DNA of 64,000 nucleotides. Origin: Arthrobacter sp. S39 (GTDB lineage Bacteria > Actinomycetota > Actinomycetes > Actinomycetales > Micrococcaceae). A model generated the notes under the pieces. It saw only the letters and a program-made list of their open reading frames with translations. It was not told the DNA's origin and searched no databases. The first letter of the stretch is position 1, and each line of letters opens with the position of its first letter. A program made the position numbers and the translations under genes. Below are positions 9,470 to 18,407 of the stretch, in pieces. Location: the NCBI RefSeq assembly GCF_004320525.1, contig NZ_SIHX01000001.1, positions 496,001 to 560,000 of the forward strand. The letters run 5' to 3'.

Positions 9470-10114
9470 GTGACAACTGTTGATGCAACTGCGGCCGCAA
9501 GGCTGAAGCGGCCGTCGTGGAAAGATCCCCGGCTGCTCGTTGGAATACTGCTCGTTCTTGCGTCCGTGGCCGGGGTTATCTCGCTTGTCGGCAGCGCTGA
9601 CACGACCACCGAGGTCTACGCGGCGCGGGACGCCATCGCAGTGGGCGAAATGCTGACGGAGGACAACGTGGTCCGCGCCAAAGTCCGGCTGGGTGACACG
9701 GAGCAGCAATATATCACCGTGGAAGGCGGCCTGCCTGAGGGGGTAGTGGCTGTCCAGCGAATCGGCAAGGACCAGCTGGTCCCGCGTCAAAGTCTTGGCG
9801 CTGTGGATGCCTTGGACCGCAAGCCAGTCGCAGTGACGGTTCAGGAGGCGCTCCCGTCCCAGGCGATAGCCGGGACCCGGGTGGACGTGTGGGTTGCCTT
9901 GCCGGATGCGAAAAACGGATTCAGCGAGCCGAAGCTCCTTCTTCCCGGCGCGGAAGTTGCGGAGATCACCTCCGGGTCCACAGCGCTGGGTTCATCACGA
10001 AGCACCGTGCTGATGGTCCTCGTGTCCGACAGGCAAATGCCTGAGTTGCTGGGAGCACAGGCCAATCAGGCCAAGATATCAGTGGTCTGGAATCCTGGCG
10101 GGGCCGCTTCGTGA
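9470..10114 (+). CDS. SAF-domain membrane protein, CpaB/RcpC-like
   Basis: The 214-aa protein has a basic N-terminus, one membrane segment (about residues 22-43, LLVGILLVLASVAGVISLV) and a SAF domain (about residues 48-115, containing YAARDAIAVGEMLTEDNV). This matches CpaB/RcpC proteins of Tad/Flp pilus systems. The GTG start at 9470 is preceded by GAGGGGGAGA. Its stop overlaps the next gene's GTG, so the two are translationally coupled. The CpaE-like partner supports a Tad link, although tadABC lie 44 kb away in this window. Confidence 0.75.
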   Translation: MTTVDATAAARLKRPSWKDPRLLVGILLVLASVAGVISLVGSADTTTEVYAARDAIAVGEMLTEDNVVRAKVRLGDTEQQYITVEGGLPEGVVAVQRIGKDQLVPRQSLGAVDALDRKPVAVTVQEALPSQAIAGTRVDVWVALPDAKNGFSEPKLLLPGAEVAEITSGSTALGSSRSTVLMVLVSDRQMPELLGAQANQAKISVVWNPGGAAS

Positions 10115-11415
10115 GCATCCCGGTAGTCACCGTCGGCCAGGCCCAGGAAGATATTGTGGGCGGCCTTGAGCGGTTGCACGGCCCTGTGACTGTGGTTCGG
10201 AGGTGCGCCGAGCTGGCCGAGTTGCTGGCAGCGTGCCAGAGCGGGCTTGCCCGCGCTGCCGTGGTCGCTGACGGGTGTGAGGAATTGACGGCTTCACTCG
10301 TCGACCGGCTGGGTGCGGTCGGCGTGGCGATCATAGCCCTCACCGATAATCCGGACGAGGCATCCCGGCTCCGGGGGATCGGCGTACCGTCGGCTGTGTT
10401 GGGTGTCGAGGCTGCGACCTTGGCGGCAAGGATATCCGAGGCCGTGGCCCAGTTGGTGGGCAGGCAGCCTGGTCATCCCGCAGCCGGCCTGGCCGATCCC
10501 GCCGCCGCGCTCAGGCCCGTGCCCGCGGCGTCGGAAGATGTCCCGGCGGCTTCCGGCACGGGCCGCATCATAGCGGTCTGGGGTCCGGCGGGATCGCCCG
10601 GACGGACCCTGGTCGCGGCGAACATGGCGGGGGAACTGGCTGCTGAGGGAAAATCCGTCCTCCTGGTTGATGCCGACAGCTATGGGGCCAGCATCGCGGC
10701 AGTCCTTGGCCTGCTGGATGAATCGGCCGGGCTGGCGCAAGCCTGCCGGCTTGCTGACCAGGGCATGCTCGACGCCGATGCCCTGCTCAGGATTGCGGCT
10801 GCGGTAGCAACCAGGCTCGGCACATTCCGGGTCCTCACCGGCATTACCCGCGCGGACCGGTGGACGGAACTCCGGGCGGCAGCCCTGTCGCTGGTGCTGG
10901 AGCGCGCCCGGGAAATCGCGGATGTGGTGGTCGTCGATACCGGATTCTGCCTCGAGGCGGATGAAGAAATCAGCTTTGACACGATGGCCCCGCGACGCAA
11001 CGCGGCGACCCTGCGGACGCTGGAATTGGCGGACACCGTCTATGCCGTGGGTTCGGCGGATCCGGTCGGAGTCCCGCGGCTGGTCCGCGGGCTGGCCGAA
11101 CTTGAGCTTGCGGTGCCGAATGTCTCTCCGGTGGTGGTGATGAACAAGGTCCGCGCCGGCGCCGTGGGCAGGGCGCCCGAACGCCAGTTGCGGGATGCAT
11201 GGGACCGGTATGGTCCGGCCGCAGAAATCAGCGCGTTTCTGCCGGCCGACGGTCCCGCTGCCGATTCGGCGCTGCTGGGAGGCTCATTGCTCCTCGAAGT
11301 TGCACCGGAGTCGAAGCTCAGGGCCGCGATCGCCGAATTGGTCTGTGCATCTGTCCAGCAAAAACGCAGATCCTCTGTATTCTCTTCCACAGCGAGGCGT
11401 CGCCTAAAGGGTTAG
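10111..11415 (+). CDS. CpaE/MinD-like ATPase with deviant P-loop
   Basis: The 434-aa protein has an N-terminal pseudo-receiver-like domain (residues 1-110) and a linker. A ParA/MinD-type ATPase domain starts at about residue 150. Its P-loop reads GPAGSPGRT, with arginine where the usual lysine stands, as in actinobacterial CpaE and Ssd-like proteins. LLVDADSYG follows as the switch region. Such proteins position Tad pilus machinery or influence septum placement. GTG 10111 overlaps the TGA of the SAF gene. The last codons are strongly basic (RRRLKG). Whether ATP hydrolysis survives the Lys-to-Arg change is unknown. Confidence 0.75.
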   Translation: MSIPVVTVGQAQEDIVGGLERLHGPVTVVRRCAELAELLAACQSGLARAAVVADGCEELTASLVDRLGAVGVAIIALTDNPDEASRLRGIGVPSAVLGVEAATLAARISEAVAQLVGRQPGHPAAGLADPAAALRPVPAASEDVPAASGTGRIIAVWGPAGSPGRTLVAANMAGELAAEGKSVLLVDADSYGASIAAVLGLLDESAGLAQACRLADQGMLDADALLRIAAAVATRLGTFRVLTGITRADRWTELRAAALSLVLERAREIADVVVVDTGFCLEADEEISFDTMAPRRNAATLRTLELADTVYAVGSADPVGVPRLVRGLAELELAVPNVSPVVVMNKVRAGAVGRAPERQLRDAWDRYGPAAEISAFLPADGPAADSALLGGSLLLEVAPESKLRAAIAELVCASVQQKRRSSVFSSTARRRLKG

Positions 11416-11472
11416 GCTCACCATAAGAGCTGCAAAGGTGCAGCATCAATCTTGTGATGGAGGCGTTTGTCG

Positions 11473-14400
11473 ATGTCGTCTGGATCCAGTGTGGAGGATC
11501 AACCCCTTGCTATTGGAGACCGCGAAGGTTTCCTGGGGGACTACTATCAGCATCTAGCCGAGGAGGACGCGCACAGCTATTCGCAGGATGTGCTGGCGGC
11601 CAGGGCCGAGACGCACCGTGAGGTCGCCGGCGTGCGGCTGCCTGGCCAGGCTAAAATATCCATTGGCACGGAGGCGGACAGCAGCGTAGTTTATGTCGTC
11701 ACGGATGACATGCCCTTCCTCGTTGACTCTGTCAACGCCGAGCTGGTCCGGCAGAACGCGGCCATCCACCTGGTAAACCACCCTCTTTTTGTGGTCACCC
11801 GGCACCGCGAATCGGGGCAGCTGGTCAAAGTGGACCGCGTTCCGTCCCAGTTCGGAATTTCCAGCGGCGACACCGCGGCAATGCCCAGCATGTCGCACCT
11901 CATCGCCCAGGGGGATAACACCTCCCACATGGAGTCGTGGATCGCTGTGGAGATCGACCGCACCACCGATGACGCCAGGGCGGCACTGCTTGCCGGCCTG
12001 GAACGGGTCCTGGGTGACGTGAGGGCCGCAGTCGAGGACTGGCCGAAAATGCGGAACAAGGCCCGGCAGATCGCGGAAAGCCTGGACAAGGTGGCCCACC
12101 CGGCCCAGATTGCAGAGCTGCGCCAGGCCCAGGACCTGCTCCGCTGGCTCGATGATGGAAACTTCACCTTCCTGGGTTACCGCGAATACGACCTCATTAA
12201 CGTCGATGGCGAAGATGTCCTTGAACTCCGGGACAACAGCGGGCTCGGGCTCCTGAGGGCAGCAGTGGATTCCCACCATGTCCAGCACCTGACCGACGCA
12301 GGCCGGAAGAAGGCCCGGGAGAAGCGCGCCCTTGTGATCACGAAGGCCAACTCGCGGTCCACCGTGCACCGTCCCGCGTACCTCGACTACATTGGCGTGA
12401 AAAGCTTTGACGCCGCCGGGAACGTCAACGGGGAGCGTCGCTTCATCGGACTGTTTGCCACCAGCGCCTATGCCGGGTCTGTCCGGAACATCCCGATCGT
12501 CAGGGAGAAAGTGGACGCCGTGCTGCGGAATGCCGGGTTCCCGCCTGACTCGCACTCCGGGAAGGACCTGCTGGGAATCCTGGAGACCTATCCGCGCGAC
12601 GAACTGTTCCAGATTGAGATCCCGGACCTTGCGTCCACCGCATTGGGAATCCAGCGGCTGCAGGAGCGCCGCCGGACCCGTTTGTTCCTGCGCCCGGATA
12701 TCTACGGCCGGTTCATGTCCGCCGTCGTATACCTCCCGCGCGACCGGTACACCACCAACGTCAGGCTCCGCATTGAGGATGAGCTGCGGGAAACGTTCCA
12801 GGCCGTCACGATCGACTACGAGGCCCGGATGACAGAGTCCGCGCTGGCCCGGCTGTTCTTCCGTATCCGTCTCCCCAAAGGCGCTGACGTCAGCCACGTT
12901 GACGCCGAAGACCTTGAAAAGCGTCTGGTCAGGGCCGCTCGGTCCTGGAGCGAAGGGATCTCAGAGGTCCTGCGGGGGAGCGGTGAGGACGATCACGCCA
13001 AGGAACTGGCAGCAATCTGGTCAGAAGCGTTCCCGGCGAGCTACCGCGTGGACTATGAAGTTGAGGAGGCCCTGGAGGATATCTCCCGCTTCGAGAAGTA
13101 CGGAGCCGAAGCGGAGCGTACAGCCGGGGCAAAGCAGGAACGTCCCGGTGTTCATGTATATCTCCCGGAAGGCGCAGGGGCCACGCTGGAGGAAGATGCC
13201 CGCGTCAAGCTCTACATGCTGGAGCCGAAAAGCCTCAGCCAGATCCTGCCCTACTTCCACAACATTGGGCTTGAGGTACTGGACGAGCGGCCCTTCGAGA
13301 TCGAGACCGCTGACCGGCGTGATTTTTTCCTTTATGACCTGGGGCTTAAGTACCCGGCCGGAGTAGATCCGGTAGCCACCGGCCAGCTGCTCGCCGAGTC
13401 CTTCGGGGCTGCGGTGTCCGGTGCCATTGAATCCGACAGTTTCGACCGGCTCGTGCTCCGTGAGGGAATGCACTGGCGCCAGATTACTGTTCTGCGGGCC
13501 TACGCGCGCTACATGCGCCAGATGGGAAACACCAATTCGTTCGGTTTCATCGCCGACACGTTGCTTGCCAACCCTGAAGTTACCAAGGGGCTCAGCGCAC
13601 TCTTCGCGGCCCGGTTCGATCCCTCAGTTGACGAGGACCAGCGTGCCGCCACCCAGGACGCCGTCCGGGCGGGACTGCACGAATCGATCGACCAGGTCGC
13701 AACCCTCGACGCCGACCGCGTCCTTCGTACGTTTATGAACCTGATCGAATCCACACTGCGCACCAACTTCTACCAGTACAAGCAGCACCTGAGCTTCAAG
13801 TTGGATCCGACCAACATCGACGGGCTGCCCTTCCCGCGGCCGAAGTTCGAGATCTGGGTGTATTCACCGCGGGTGGAGGGCGTACACCTGCGTTTCGGCA
13901 AGGTGGCACGCGGCGGGCTTCGCTGGTCCGACCGGCGCGAAGACTTCCGCACCGAGGTCCTGGGCCTCGTGAAGGCACAGACCGTCAAGAATGCGGTCAT
14001 TGTCCCCACCGGCGCCAAGGGCGGTTTCTTCGCCAAGCAGCTCCCGGATCCGGCGGCAGACCGCGCTGCCTGGATGGCGGAAGGCATTGAAAGCTACAAG
14101 ACGTTCATCCGCGGCCTGCTGGACATCACGGATAACCTGGTAACCCTGCCCGACGGCGAAAACCTGGTGCCGCCGTCGGACGTGGTGCGGCACGACGACG
14201 ACGATTCCTACCTGGTGGTCGCCGCGGACAAGGGCACGGCCACGTTCTCCGACATCGCCAACGGCCTGGCCGCCGAGTACGGCTTCTGGCTCGGTGATGC
14301 CTTCGCTTCGGGCGGTTCCGTGGGCTACGACCACAAAGCCATGGGCATCACCGCCCGCGGTGCCTGGGAATCTGTCAAACGGCACTTCAGCGAACTTGAC

Positions 14401-16326
14401 CTGGACACCCAGACCCAGCCGTTCACCGTCGTCGGCGTTGGCGACATGTCCGGCGACGTGTTCGGCAACGGGATGCTGCTGTCGCGCCACATCCGCCTGC
14501 TCGCGGCCTTCGACCACCGCCACATTTTCCTCGACCCCAATCCAAACGAGGAATCGTCCTTTGCGGAGCGCCAGCGGCTGTTCGAGCTGCCCCGCTCCTC
14601 GTGGGATGACTACGACAAATCCCTCATCAGCGAGGGCGGCGGCGTTTTCGCCAGGCAGGCCAAGACGGTCCCCGTTTCGGAGCAGATCCGTGCGGCCCTG
14701 GGGCTGCCGGAAACGACAACCCAGCTGAGCCCGCCGGAGCTTCTCCGGGCGATTCTGCTGGCCCCCGCCGACCTGCTGTACAACGGCGGGATCGGAACAT
14801 ACGTCAAGGCAAGCGCCGAGTCGAACACGTCCGTGGGGGACAAGGCCAATGACACCATCCGCGTGGACGGCCGTGACCTACGGGTCAAGGTGGTCGGTGA
14901 AGGCGGCAACCTCGGGATGACCCAGCGCGGGCGCATCGAGGCAGCACTGCAGGGAGTGATCCTCAATACGGACGCCATCGACAACTCGGCAGGCGTGGAC
15001 TGCTCTGACCACGAGGTCAACATCAAAATCTTCGTGGACCGGATGGTGGCTGCCGGCAAACTCTCCGCAGAGGAACGCTCCGGGTTCCTCTCGTCGATGA
15101 CCGACGAGGTGGGCCGGCTGGTGCTGCAGGACAATGTGGACCAAAACATCCTGCTCCTCAACGACCGCATGCGCGTTGCCGAGTGGAGCCCCAGCTACGA
15201 ACGGATGATGGACTGGCTGGAAAAATCAGCTGACCTCAAACGCGATCTTGAAGCCTTGCCTACTACGGAGACCCTGCGGGAAAGGCTCGGCCAAGGCCAG
15301 GGCCTGACGTCCCCGGAACTGTCCGTGCTTGCGGCGTATGCGAAGATCGAGCTGACCTCTGCCCTCCGGGACAGCGACCTCGCCGACGACCCGTGGTTCC
15401 GGCAGACCCTCCGCGCCTACTTCCCGCAGCAGTTGCGGGAACGGTTTGATGCCGAGCTCGACACCCATCCGCTGCGGCGGGAGATCATTGCCACGATTGT
15501 TGCCAACGACATGATCAACATGGGCGGCATCACCTTCGCGTTCCGGACCATTGAGGAGACATCGGCCACCGAGGTGGCTGTCGCGAAAGCGTTCGTTGCT
15601 CTCCGTGAGATCTACGAACTCGATGTCATGGTGGATGAGCTCAACAGTCTCCCCGCCTCGTTCCCCACGGAGCACTGGAGCACCGTCCACCTGGACATCC
15701 GGCGGCTCCTGGACCGCGCCGTGCGCTGGCTCGTGGGCCAAAGCGGAGCCAACCGGCCCATCGCTGACGTCGTCGCCGAATTCAAGCCCGTCATGGATCC
15801 GATGCGCGCCCGCCTCCTTGACTACGTTCGGGGCGACGACCGCGAGCGGGTGGCCGCGTGGCTTAAGGAAGCGCGGGAGTGGAAACTGCCAGAAGGCCTG
15901 GCTCTGCGCTGGGCTGAACTGTTTGAAAGTTTCGTGCTGCTGGACATAGCCAAGATCGCCCAGGTCCGTAAGGACCCCGTTGAGGAGATTGCGTCCGTTT
16001 ACTACACCGTATTCAACCGCTTCCACGCTGATTCCCTGCTTGAACGGATCAGCAGCCTGCCGAGGCAGGACAGGTGGCAGGCGCTGGCACGGGCGGCCTT
16101 GCGCGACGATCTGTACTCGACGGTCTCGGACATGACGATGGCGGTGCTCGAATCCACGGATTCAGGGCTCTCCCCGGCGGACAGGCTGAAGGATTGGGAG
16201 AGCCAGAACGCTGAACAGCTCGGCCGGGCCAAGAGCATGTTCGACGAGGTCAATTCCCTCGAAGCGGACGATATGGCGTCACTGTCGGTAGCATTGAGGC
16301 TCTTGAGGTCAATCGTCCGACGCTAG
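11473..16326 (+). CDS. gdh: NAD-specific glutamate dehydrogenase, large 180-kDa type
   Basis: This 1617-aa enzyme converts glutamate to 2-oxoglutarate and ammonia with NAD. It has the large-GDH layout: about 700 N-terminal residues with ACT-like regulatory domains (VVYVVTDDMPFLVDSVNAEL near the start), the catalytic domain in the centre (RGGLRWSDRREDFRTEVLGL and VPTGAKGGFFAKQLPD around residues 815-860), the NAD-binding part with VVGVGDMSGDVFGNGM, and a helical C-terminal region. ATG 11473 is favoured because GGAGG lies nine bases upstream; the TTG at 11467 would leave only three. A TAGGCT at 11413-11418 could be a -10 element. No frameshift is seen. Confidence 0.95.
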   Translation: MSSGSSVEDQPLAIGDREGFLGDYYQHLAEEDAHSYSQDVLAARAETHREVAGVRLPGQAKISIGTEADSSVVYVVTDDMPFLVDSVNAELVRQNAAIHLVNHPLFVVTRHRESGQLVKVDRVPSQFGISSGDTAAMPSMSHLIAQGDNTSHMESWIAVEIDRTTDDARAALLAGLERVLGDVRAAVEDWPKMRNKARQIAESLDKVAHPAQIAELRQAQDLLRWLDDGNFTFLGYREYDLINVDGEDVLELRDNSGLGLLRAAVDSHHVQHLTDAGRKKAREKRALVITKANSRSTVHRPAYLDYIGVKSFDAAGNVNGERRFIGLFATSAYAGSVRNIPIVREKVDAVLRNAGFPPDSHSGKDLLGILETYPRDELFQIEIPDLASTALGIQRLQERRRTRLFLRPDIYGRFMSAVVYLPRDRYTTNVRLRIEDELRETFQAVTIDYEARMTESALARLFFRIRLPKGADVSHVDAEDLEKRLVRAARSWSEGISEVLRGSGEDDHAKELAAIWSEAFPASYRVDYEVEEALEDISRFEKYGAEAERTAGAKQERPGVHVYLPEGAGATLEEDARVKLYMLEPKSLSQILPYFHNIGLEVLDERPFEIETADRRDFFLYDLGLKYPAGVDPVATGQLLAESFGAAVSGAIESDSFDRLVLREGMHWRQITVLRAYARYMRQMGNTNSFGFIADTLLANPEVTKGLSALFAARFDPSVDEDQRAATQDAVRAGLHESIDQVATLDADRVLRTFMNLIESTLRTNFYQYKQHLSFKLDPTNIDGLPFPRPKFEIWVYSPRVEGVHLRFGKVARGGLRWSDRREDFRTEVLGLVKAQTVKNAVIVPTGAKGGFFAKQLPDPAADRAAWMAEGIESYKTFIRGLLDITDNLVTLPDGENLVPPSDVVRHDDDDSYLVVAADKGTATFSDIANGLAAEYGFWLGDAFASGGSVGYDHKAMGITARGAWESVKRHFSELDLDTQTQPFTVVGVGDMSGDVFGNGMLLSRHIRLLAAFDHRHIFLDPNPNEESSFAERQRLFELPRSSWDDYDKSLISEGGGVFARQAKTVPVSEQIRAALGLPETTTQLSPPELLRAILLAPADLLYNGGIGTYVKASAESNTSVGDKANDTIRVDGRDLRVKVVGEGGNLGMTQRGRIEAALQGVILNTDAIDNSAGVDCSDHEVNIKIFVDRMVAAGKLSAEERSGFLSSMTDEVGRLVLQDNVDQNILLLNDRMRVAEWSPSYERMMDWLEKSADLKRDLEALPTTETLRERLGQGQGLTSPELSVLAAYAKIELTSALRDSDLADDPWFRQTLRAYFPQQLRERFDAELDTHPLRREIIATIVANDMINMGGITFAFRTIEETSATEVAVAKAFVALREIYELDVMVDELNSLPASFPTEHWSTVHLDIRRLLDRAVRWLVGQSGANRPIADVVAEFKPVMDPMRARLLDYVRGDDRERVAAWLKEAREWKLPEGLALRWAELFESFVLLDIAKIAQVRKDPVEEIASVYYTVFNRFHADSLLERISSLPRQDRWQALARAALRDDLYSTVSDMTMAVLESTDSGLSPADRLKDWESQNAEQLGRAKSMFDEVNSLEADDMASLSVALRLLRSIVRR

Positions 16327-16354
16327 GGATACCGGCGTCGTAACTGGAGGTGCA

Positions 16355-17824
16355 GTGGCAATCTTTACGGACCCCATCAGGGAACATGCTGATTTTGGGC
16401 CGGGTGATGCCGAATGGCTGCACCTCCTGGTGGGGGACTGGCAGATGGTTGCCGACCTCGCGTTTGCCGACCTCGCTCTGTGGTTCCCCCACCCGGAGTA
16501 CGGCTACGTGGCGTTGGCGCACGTCCGGCCCTCAACCACGCACACCGTGTTCCACGGGGACTTTGTGGGTGAGGGCATCCGGTCGGACCTGCAGCCGCTG
16601 GTTGACAAGGCCTGGGCCAGCCGTGCCATCGAACGGTCCAGCGAAACAAACTGGAGCAGCGACATGGCGCTGCGGGTCGAGGCCGTTCCCATGGTCCGCA
16701 ACGGCCGGACGCTCGCCGTCGTGACGACGCACATGGATCTGTCCAGCTCCCGTATGCCCTCCAGGCTGGAACTCACATACCGGCAGTGTGCCTATGATCT
16801 GCTGCGCATGGGCACGCTGGGGCTGTGGCCGGACTTTGCCTCGCCTACGGGCTCACGCCGGGGCGCGCCCCGTGTGGGGGACGGCCTCATCAGGCTCGAC
16901 GCCGAGGGCATCGTGCAGTACGCGAGCCCCAATGGTGTATCCGCCTTCCGGCGGCTCGGCGACGGCGAGTCCCTCGAGGGACGGTCGCTGGCCGAAGTAA
17001 CCGCGAGCCTGCTGAAGGACCGGCGCATGGTCGACGAAACGCTGCCACTGGTGGTAACCGGCCGGATGCCATGGCGCAGCGAGATCGAGTCACGCGGCGT
17101 GAGCCTTTCCCTGCGGGCAATTCCGCTCCGTGATGAGCAGCACCGGTTCGGGGCCCTGGTCCTGTGCCGCGATGTGTCCGAGCTGCGGAGGCGGGAGATG
17201 GAGCTCGTTACAAAAGACGCGACCATCCGCGAGATCCACCACAGGGTGAAAAACAACCTGCAGACCGTGGCGGCGCTCCTGAGGATGCAGTCGCGCCGCA
17301 TGGTCAGCGATGAAGCCAAGCAGGGCCTGGAACAGGCGATGCGCCGCGTGGCAACGATCGCCCTTGTCCACGAAACTCTGTCCCAGGGGCTGGCACAGAG
17401 CGTCGACTTCGACGAACTGATCGGCCGCCAGTTCAGGCTGTCAGCGGAGGTTGCCTCGCCTTCGCAACAGGTCAAGACCGAACGGGCGGGACTGTTCGGC
17501 GAACTTCCCAGCGACTTCGCAACCCCGCTGGCGCTGGTGATCAATGAATTGGTGACTAACGCCGTCGAACACGGTCTCGAGGGACGCACCGGCACGGTAT
17601 GGCTCCTGGCCGACCGGTCCGAGGAGGACGATGGCGAAGAGCTCCTGACGGTCACCGTGGCCGATGACGGGGTGGGCCTGCCTGAGACTCCCCATGTCGA
17701 GGGCCTGGGTCTTCAGATTGTCCGCACTTTGGTTACCAGCGAGCTCGGCGGCACCATAGCGTGGCAGCCCCGGGAAGGCGGGGGAACGGCCGTCCGGATC
17801 CGGCTGAGCCTTATGCCCAAGTAG
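16355..17824 (+). CDS. pdtaS: PdtaS-type sensor histidine kinase
   Basis: The 489-aa cytoplasmic kinase has an N-terminal GAF-like sensor domain (residues 1-150), a PAS domain (about 170-285), and a HisKA_2 dimerisation region with IHHRVKNNLQTVAALLRMQ, where the first or second His is the phosphoacceptor. It ends with a HATPase domain (LVINELVTNAVEHGLEG, then VADDGVGLP). This is the order of mycobacterial PdtaS (Rv3220c), which signals to the ANTAR-domain antiterminator PdtaR. No pdtaR is present here, which is usual because the pair is unlinked. GGAGG stands four bases before GTG 16355. The downstream whiB1 neighbour also matches mycobacterial gene order. Confidence 0.88.
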   Translation: MAIFTDPIREHADFGPGDAEWLHLLVGDWQMVADLAFADLALWFPHPEYGYVALAHVRPSTTHTVFHGDFVGEGIRSDLQPLVDKAWASRAIERSSETNWSSDMALRVEAVPMVRNGRTLAVVTTHMDLSSSRMPSRLELTYRQCAYDLLRMGTLGLWPDFASPTGSRRGAPRVGDGLIRLDAEGIVQYASPNGVSAFRRLGDGESLEGRSLAEVTASLLKDRRMVDETLPLVVTGRMPWRSEIESRGVSLSLRAIPLRDEQHRFGALVLCRDVSELRRREMELVTKDATIREIHHRVKNNLQTVAALLRMQSRRMVSDEAKQGLEQAMRRVATIALVHETLSQGLAQSVDFDELIGRQFRLSAEVASPSQQVKTERAGLFGELPSDFATPLALVINELVTNAVEHGLEGRTGTVWLLADRSEEDDGEELLTVTVADDGVGLPETPHVEGLGLQIVRTLVTSELGGTIAWQPREGGGTAVRIRLSLMPK

Positions 17825-17871
17825 CCGGGTAATCCGGCACCGGCGGAATCATCCGAACCCTGGCAAAAAGT

Positions 17872-17902
17872 AATGGCCGCAACCCGTTGGGTTGCGGCCA
17901 TT
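17872..17902. terminator. Bidirectional terminator between pdtaS and whiB1
   Basis: Two 14-base arms (AATGGCCGCAACCC and its exact complement) are separated by a GTT loop. The hairpin stands between two convergent stop codons, and an AAAAAGT tract on the left provides the U-run for transcripts arriving from whiB1. Confidence 0.85.
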
Positions 17903-17927
17903 GCCGTCTGTTATGCCTTAGCCCGGG

Positions 17928-18194
17928 TTAGGAAGCCCGGCGTGCGCGTGCTGCCCGGCGCTTCAGGGCCCGGCGCTCGTCCTCACTCATGCCGCCCCAC
18001 ACGCCGGCGTCCTGGCCGGACTCCAGCGCCCACTGGAGGCAGGTATCAACGACGGGGCAGCGGCGGCAAACGCTTTTGGCTTCCTCGATCTGGAGGAGGG
18101 CAGGGCCCGTGTTTCCGACCGGGAAAAACAGTTCCGGGTCCTTGTCAAGGCACGCCGCGCGGTTACGCCAATCCATGCTGATCAGTTGCTCCAT
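17928..18194 (-). CDS. whiB1: WhiB1-like iron-sulfur transcription factor
   Basis: The protein has the four cluster ligands C15, C43, C46 and C52, the GVWGG turn, and a basic C-terminus (RRALKRRAARARR). It is closest in sequence to WhiB1: MDWRNRAACLDKDPELFFPV near the start, and LFFPVGNTGPALLQIEEAK. WhiB proteins carry a 4Fe-4S cluster that reacts with NO and work with the primary sigma factor. Two starts are possible: ATG 18194 (88 aa) or ATG 18176, which begins MDWR as mycobacterial WhiB1 does. Neither has a strong ribosome site. A CRP-like palindrome at 18211-18228 lies just upstream. Confidence 0.93.
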   Translation of the reverse strand: MEQLISMDWRNRAACLDKDPELFFPVGNTGPALLQIEEAKSVCRRCPVVDTCLQWALESGQDAGVWGGMSEDERRALKRRAARARRAS

Positions 18195-18210
18195 TTCTGG
18201 GAAGAGCTCT

Positions 18211-18228
18211 TTGTGAAATTATTCACTA
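18211..18228. promoter_or_regulatory. CRP-like operator upstream of whiB1
   Basis: GTGA-N6-TCAC at 18213-18226 (TTGTGAAATTATTCACTA) is a perfect match to the conserved half-sites of CRP/Cmr-type operators. whiB1 of Mycobacterium tuberculosis is a known CRP target, which makes the placement meaningful. Confidence 0.55.
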
Positions 18229-18242
18229 GTAGCTACAAAGGA

Positions 18243-18265
18243 AAGGGGCCCTGCGGGGCCCCCTT
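18243..18265 (-). terminator. Intrinsic terminator upstream of whiB1, for minus-strand transcripts
   Basis: AAGGGGCCC and its complement, with one bulged C and a TGC loop, form a GC-rich hairpin. Read on the minus strand it is followed by CCCCTTTCCTTTG, a T-rich tail, so it would stop transcripts coming from the right (the FtsK-like gene) before whiB1. Confidence 0.5.
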
Positions 18266-18407
18266 GGTCATCTGAATTAAGCCTGTCATGTTAACGCTGT
18301 GTAAACAAGGGGTAATAAGGCTTGAAATCCCCGGAAAGCTGAGCGATACATCACATCGGCGTTGGTGGCCCTCACCACTGTCCGACTATGTCCGGTAGGG
18401 TGCCAGT

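Noticed and set aside
11554..12897. 447-aa minus-strand open frame
   Set aside because: It lies wholly within gdh, whose frame has clear conserved motifs; high-GC DNA commonly keeps the opposite strand open.
18229..18407. Riboswitch or 6C-type small RNA in the whiB1 upstream region
   Set aside because: Only one GC hairpin with a minus-strand T-rich tail is visible; the paired C-rich loops of 6C RNA and conserved riboswitch elements are absent.
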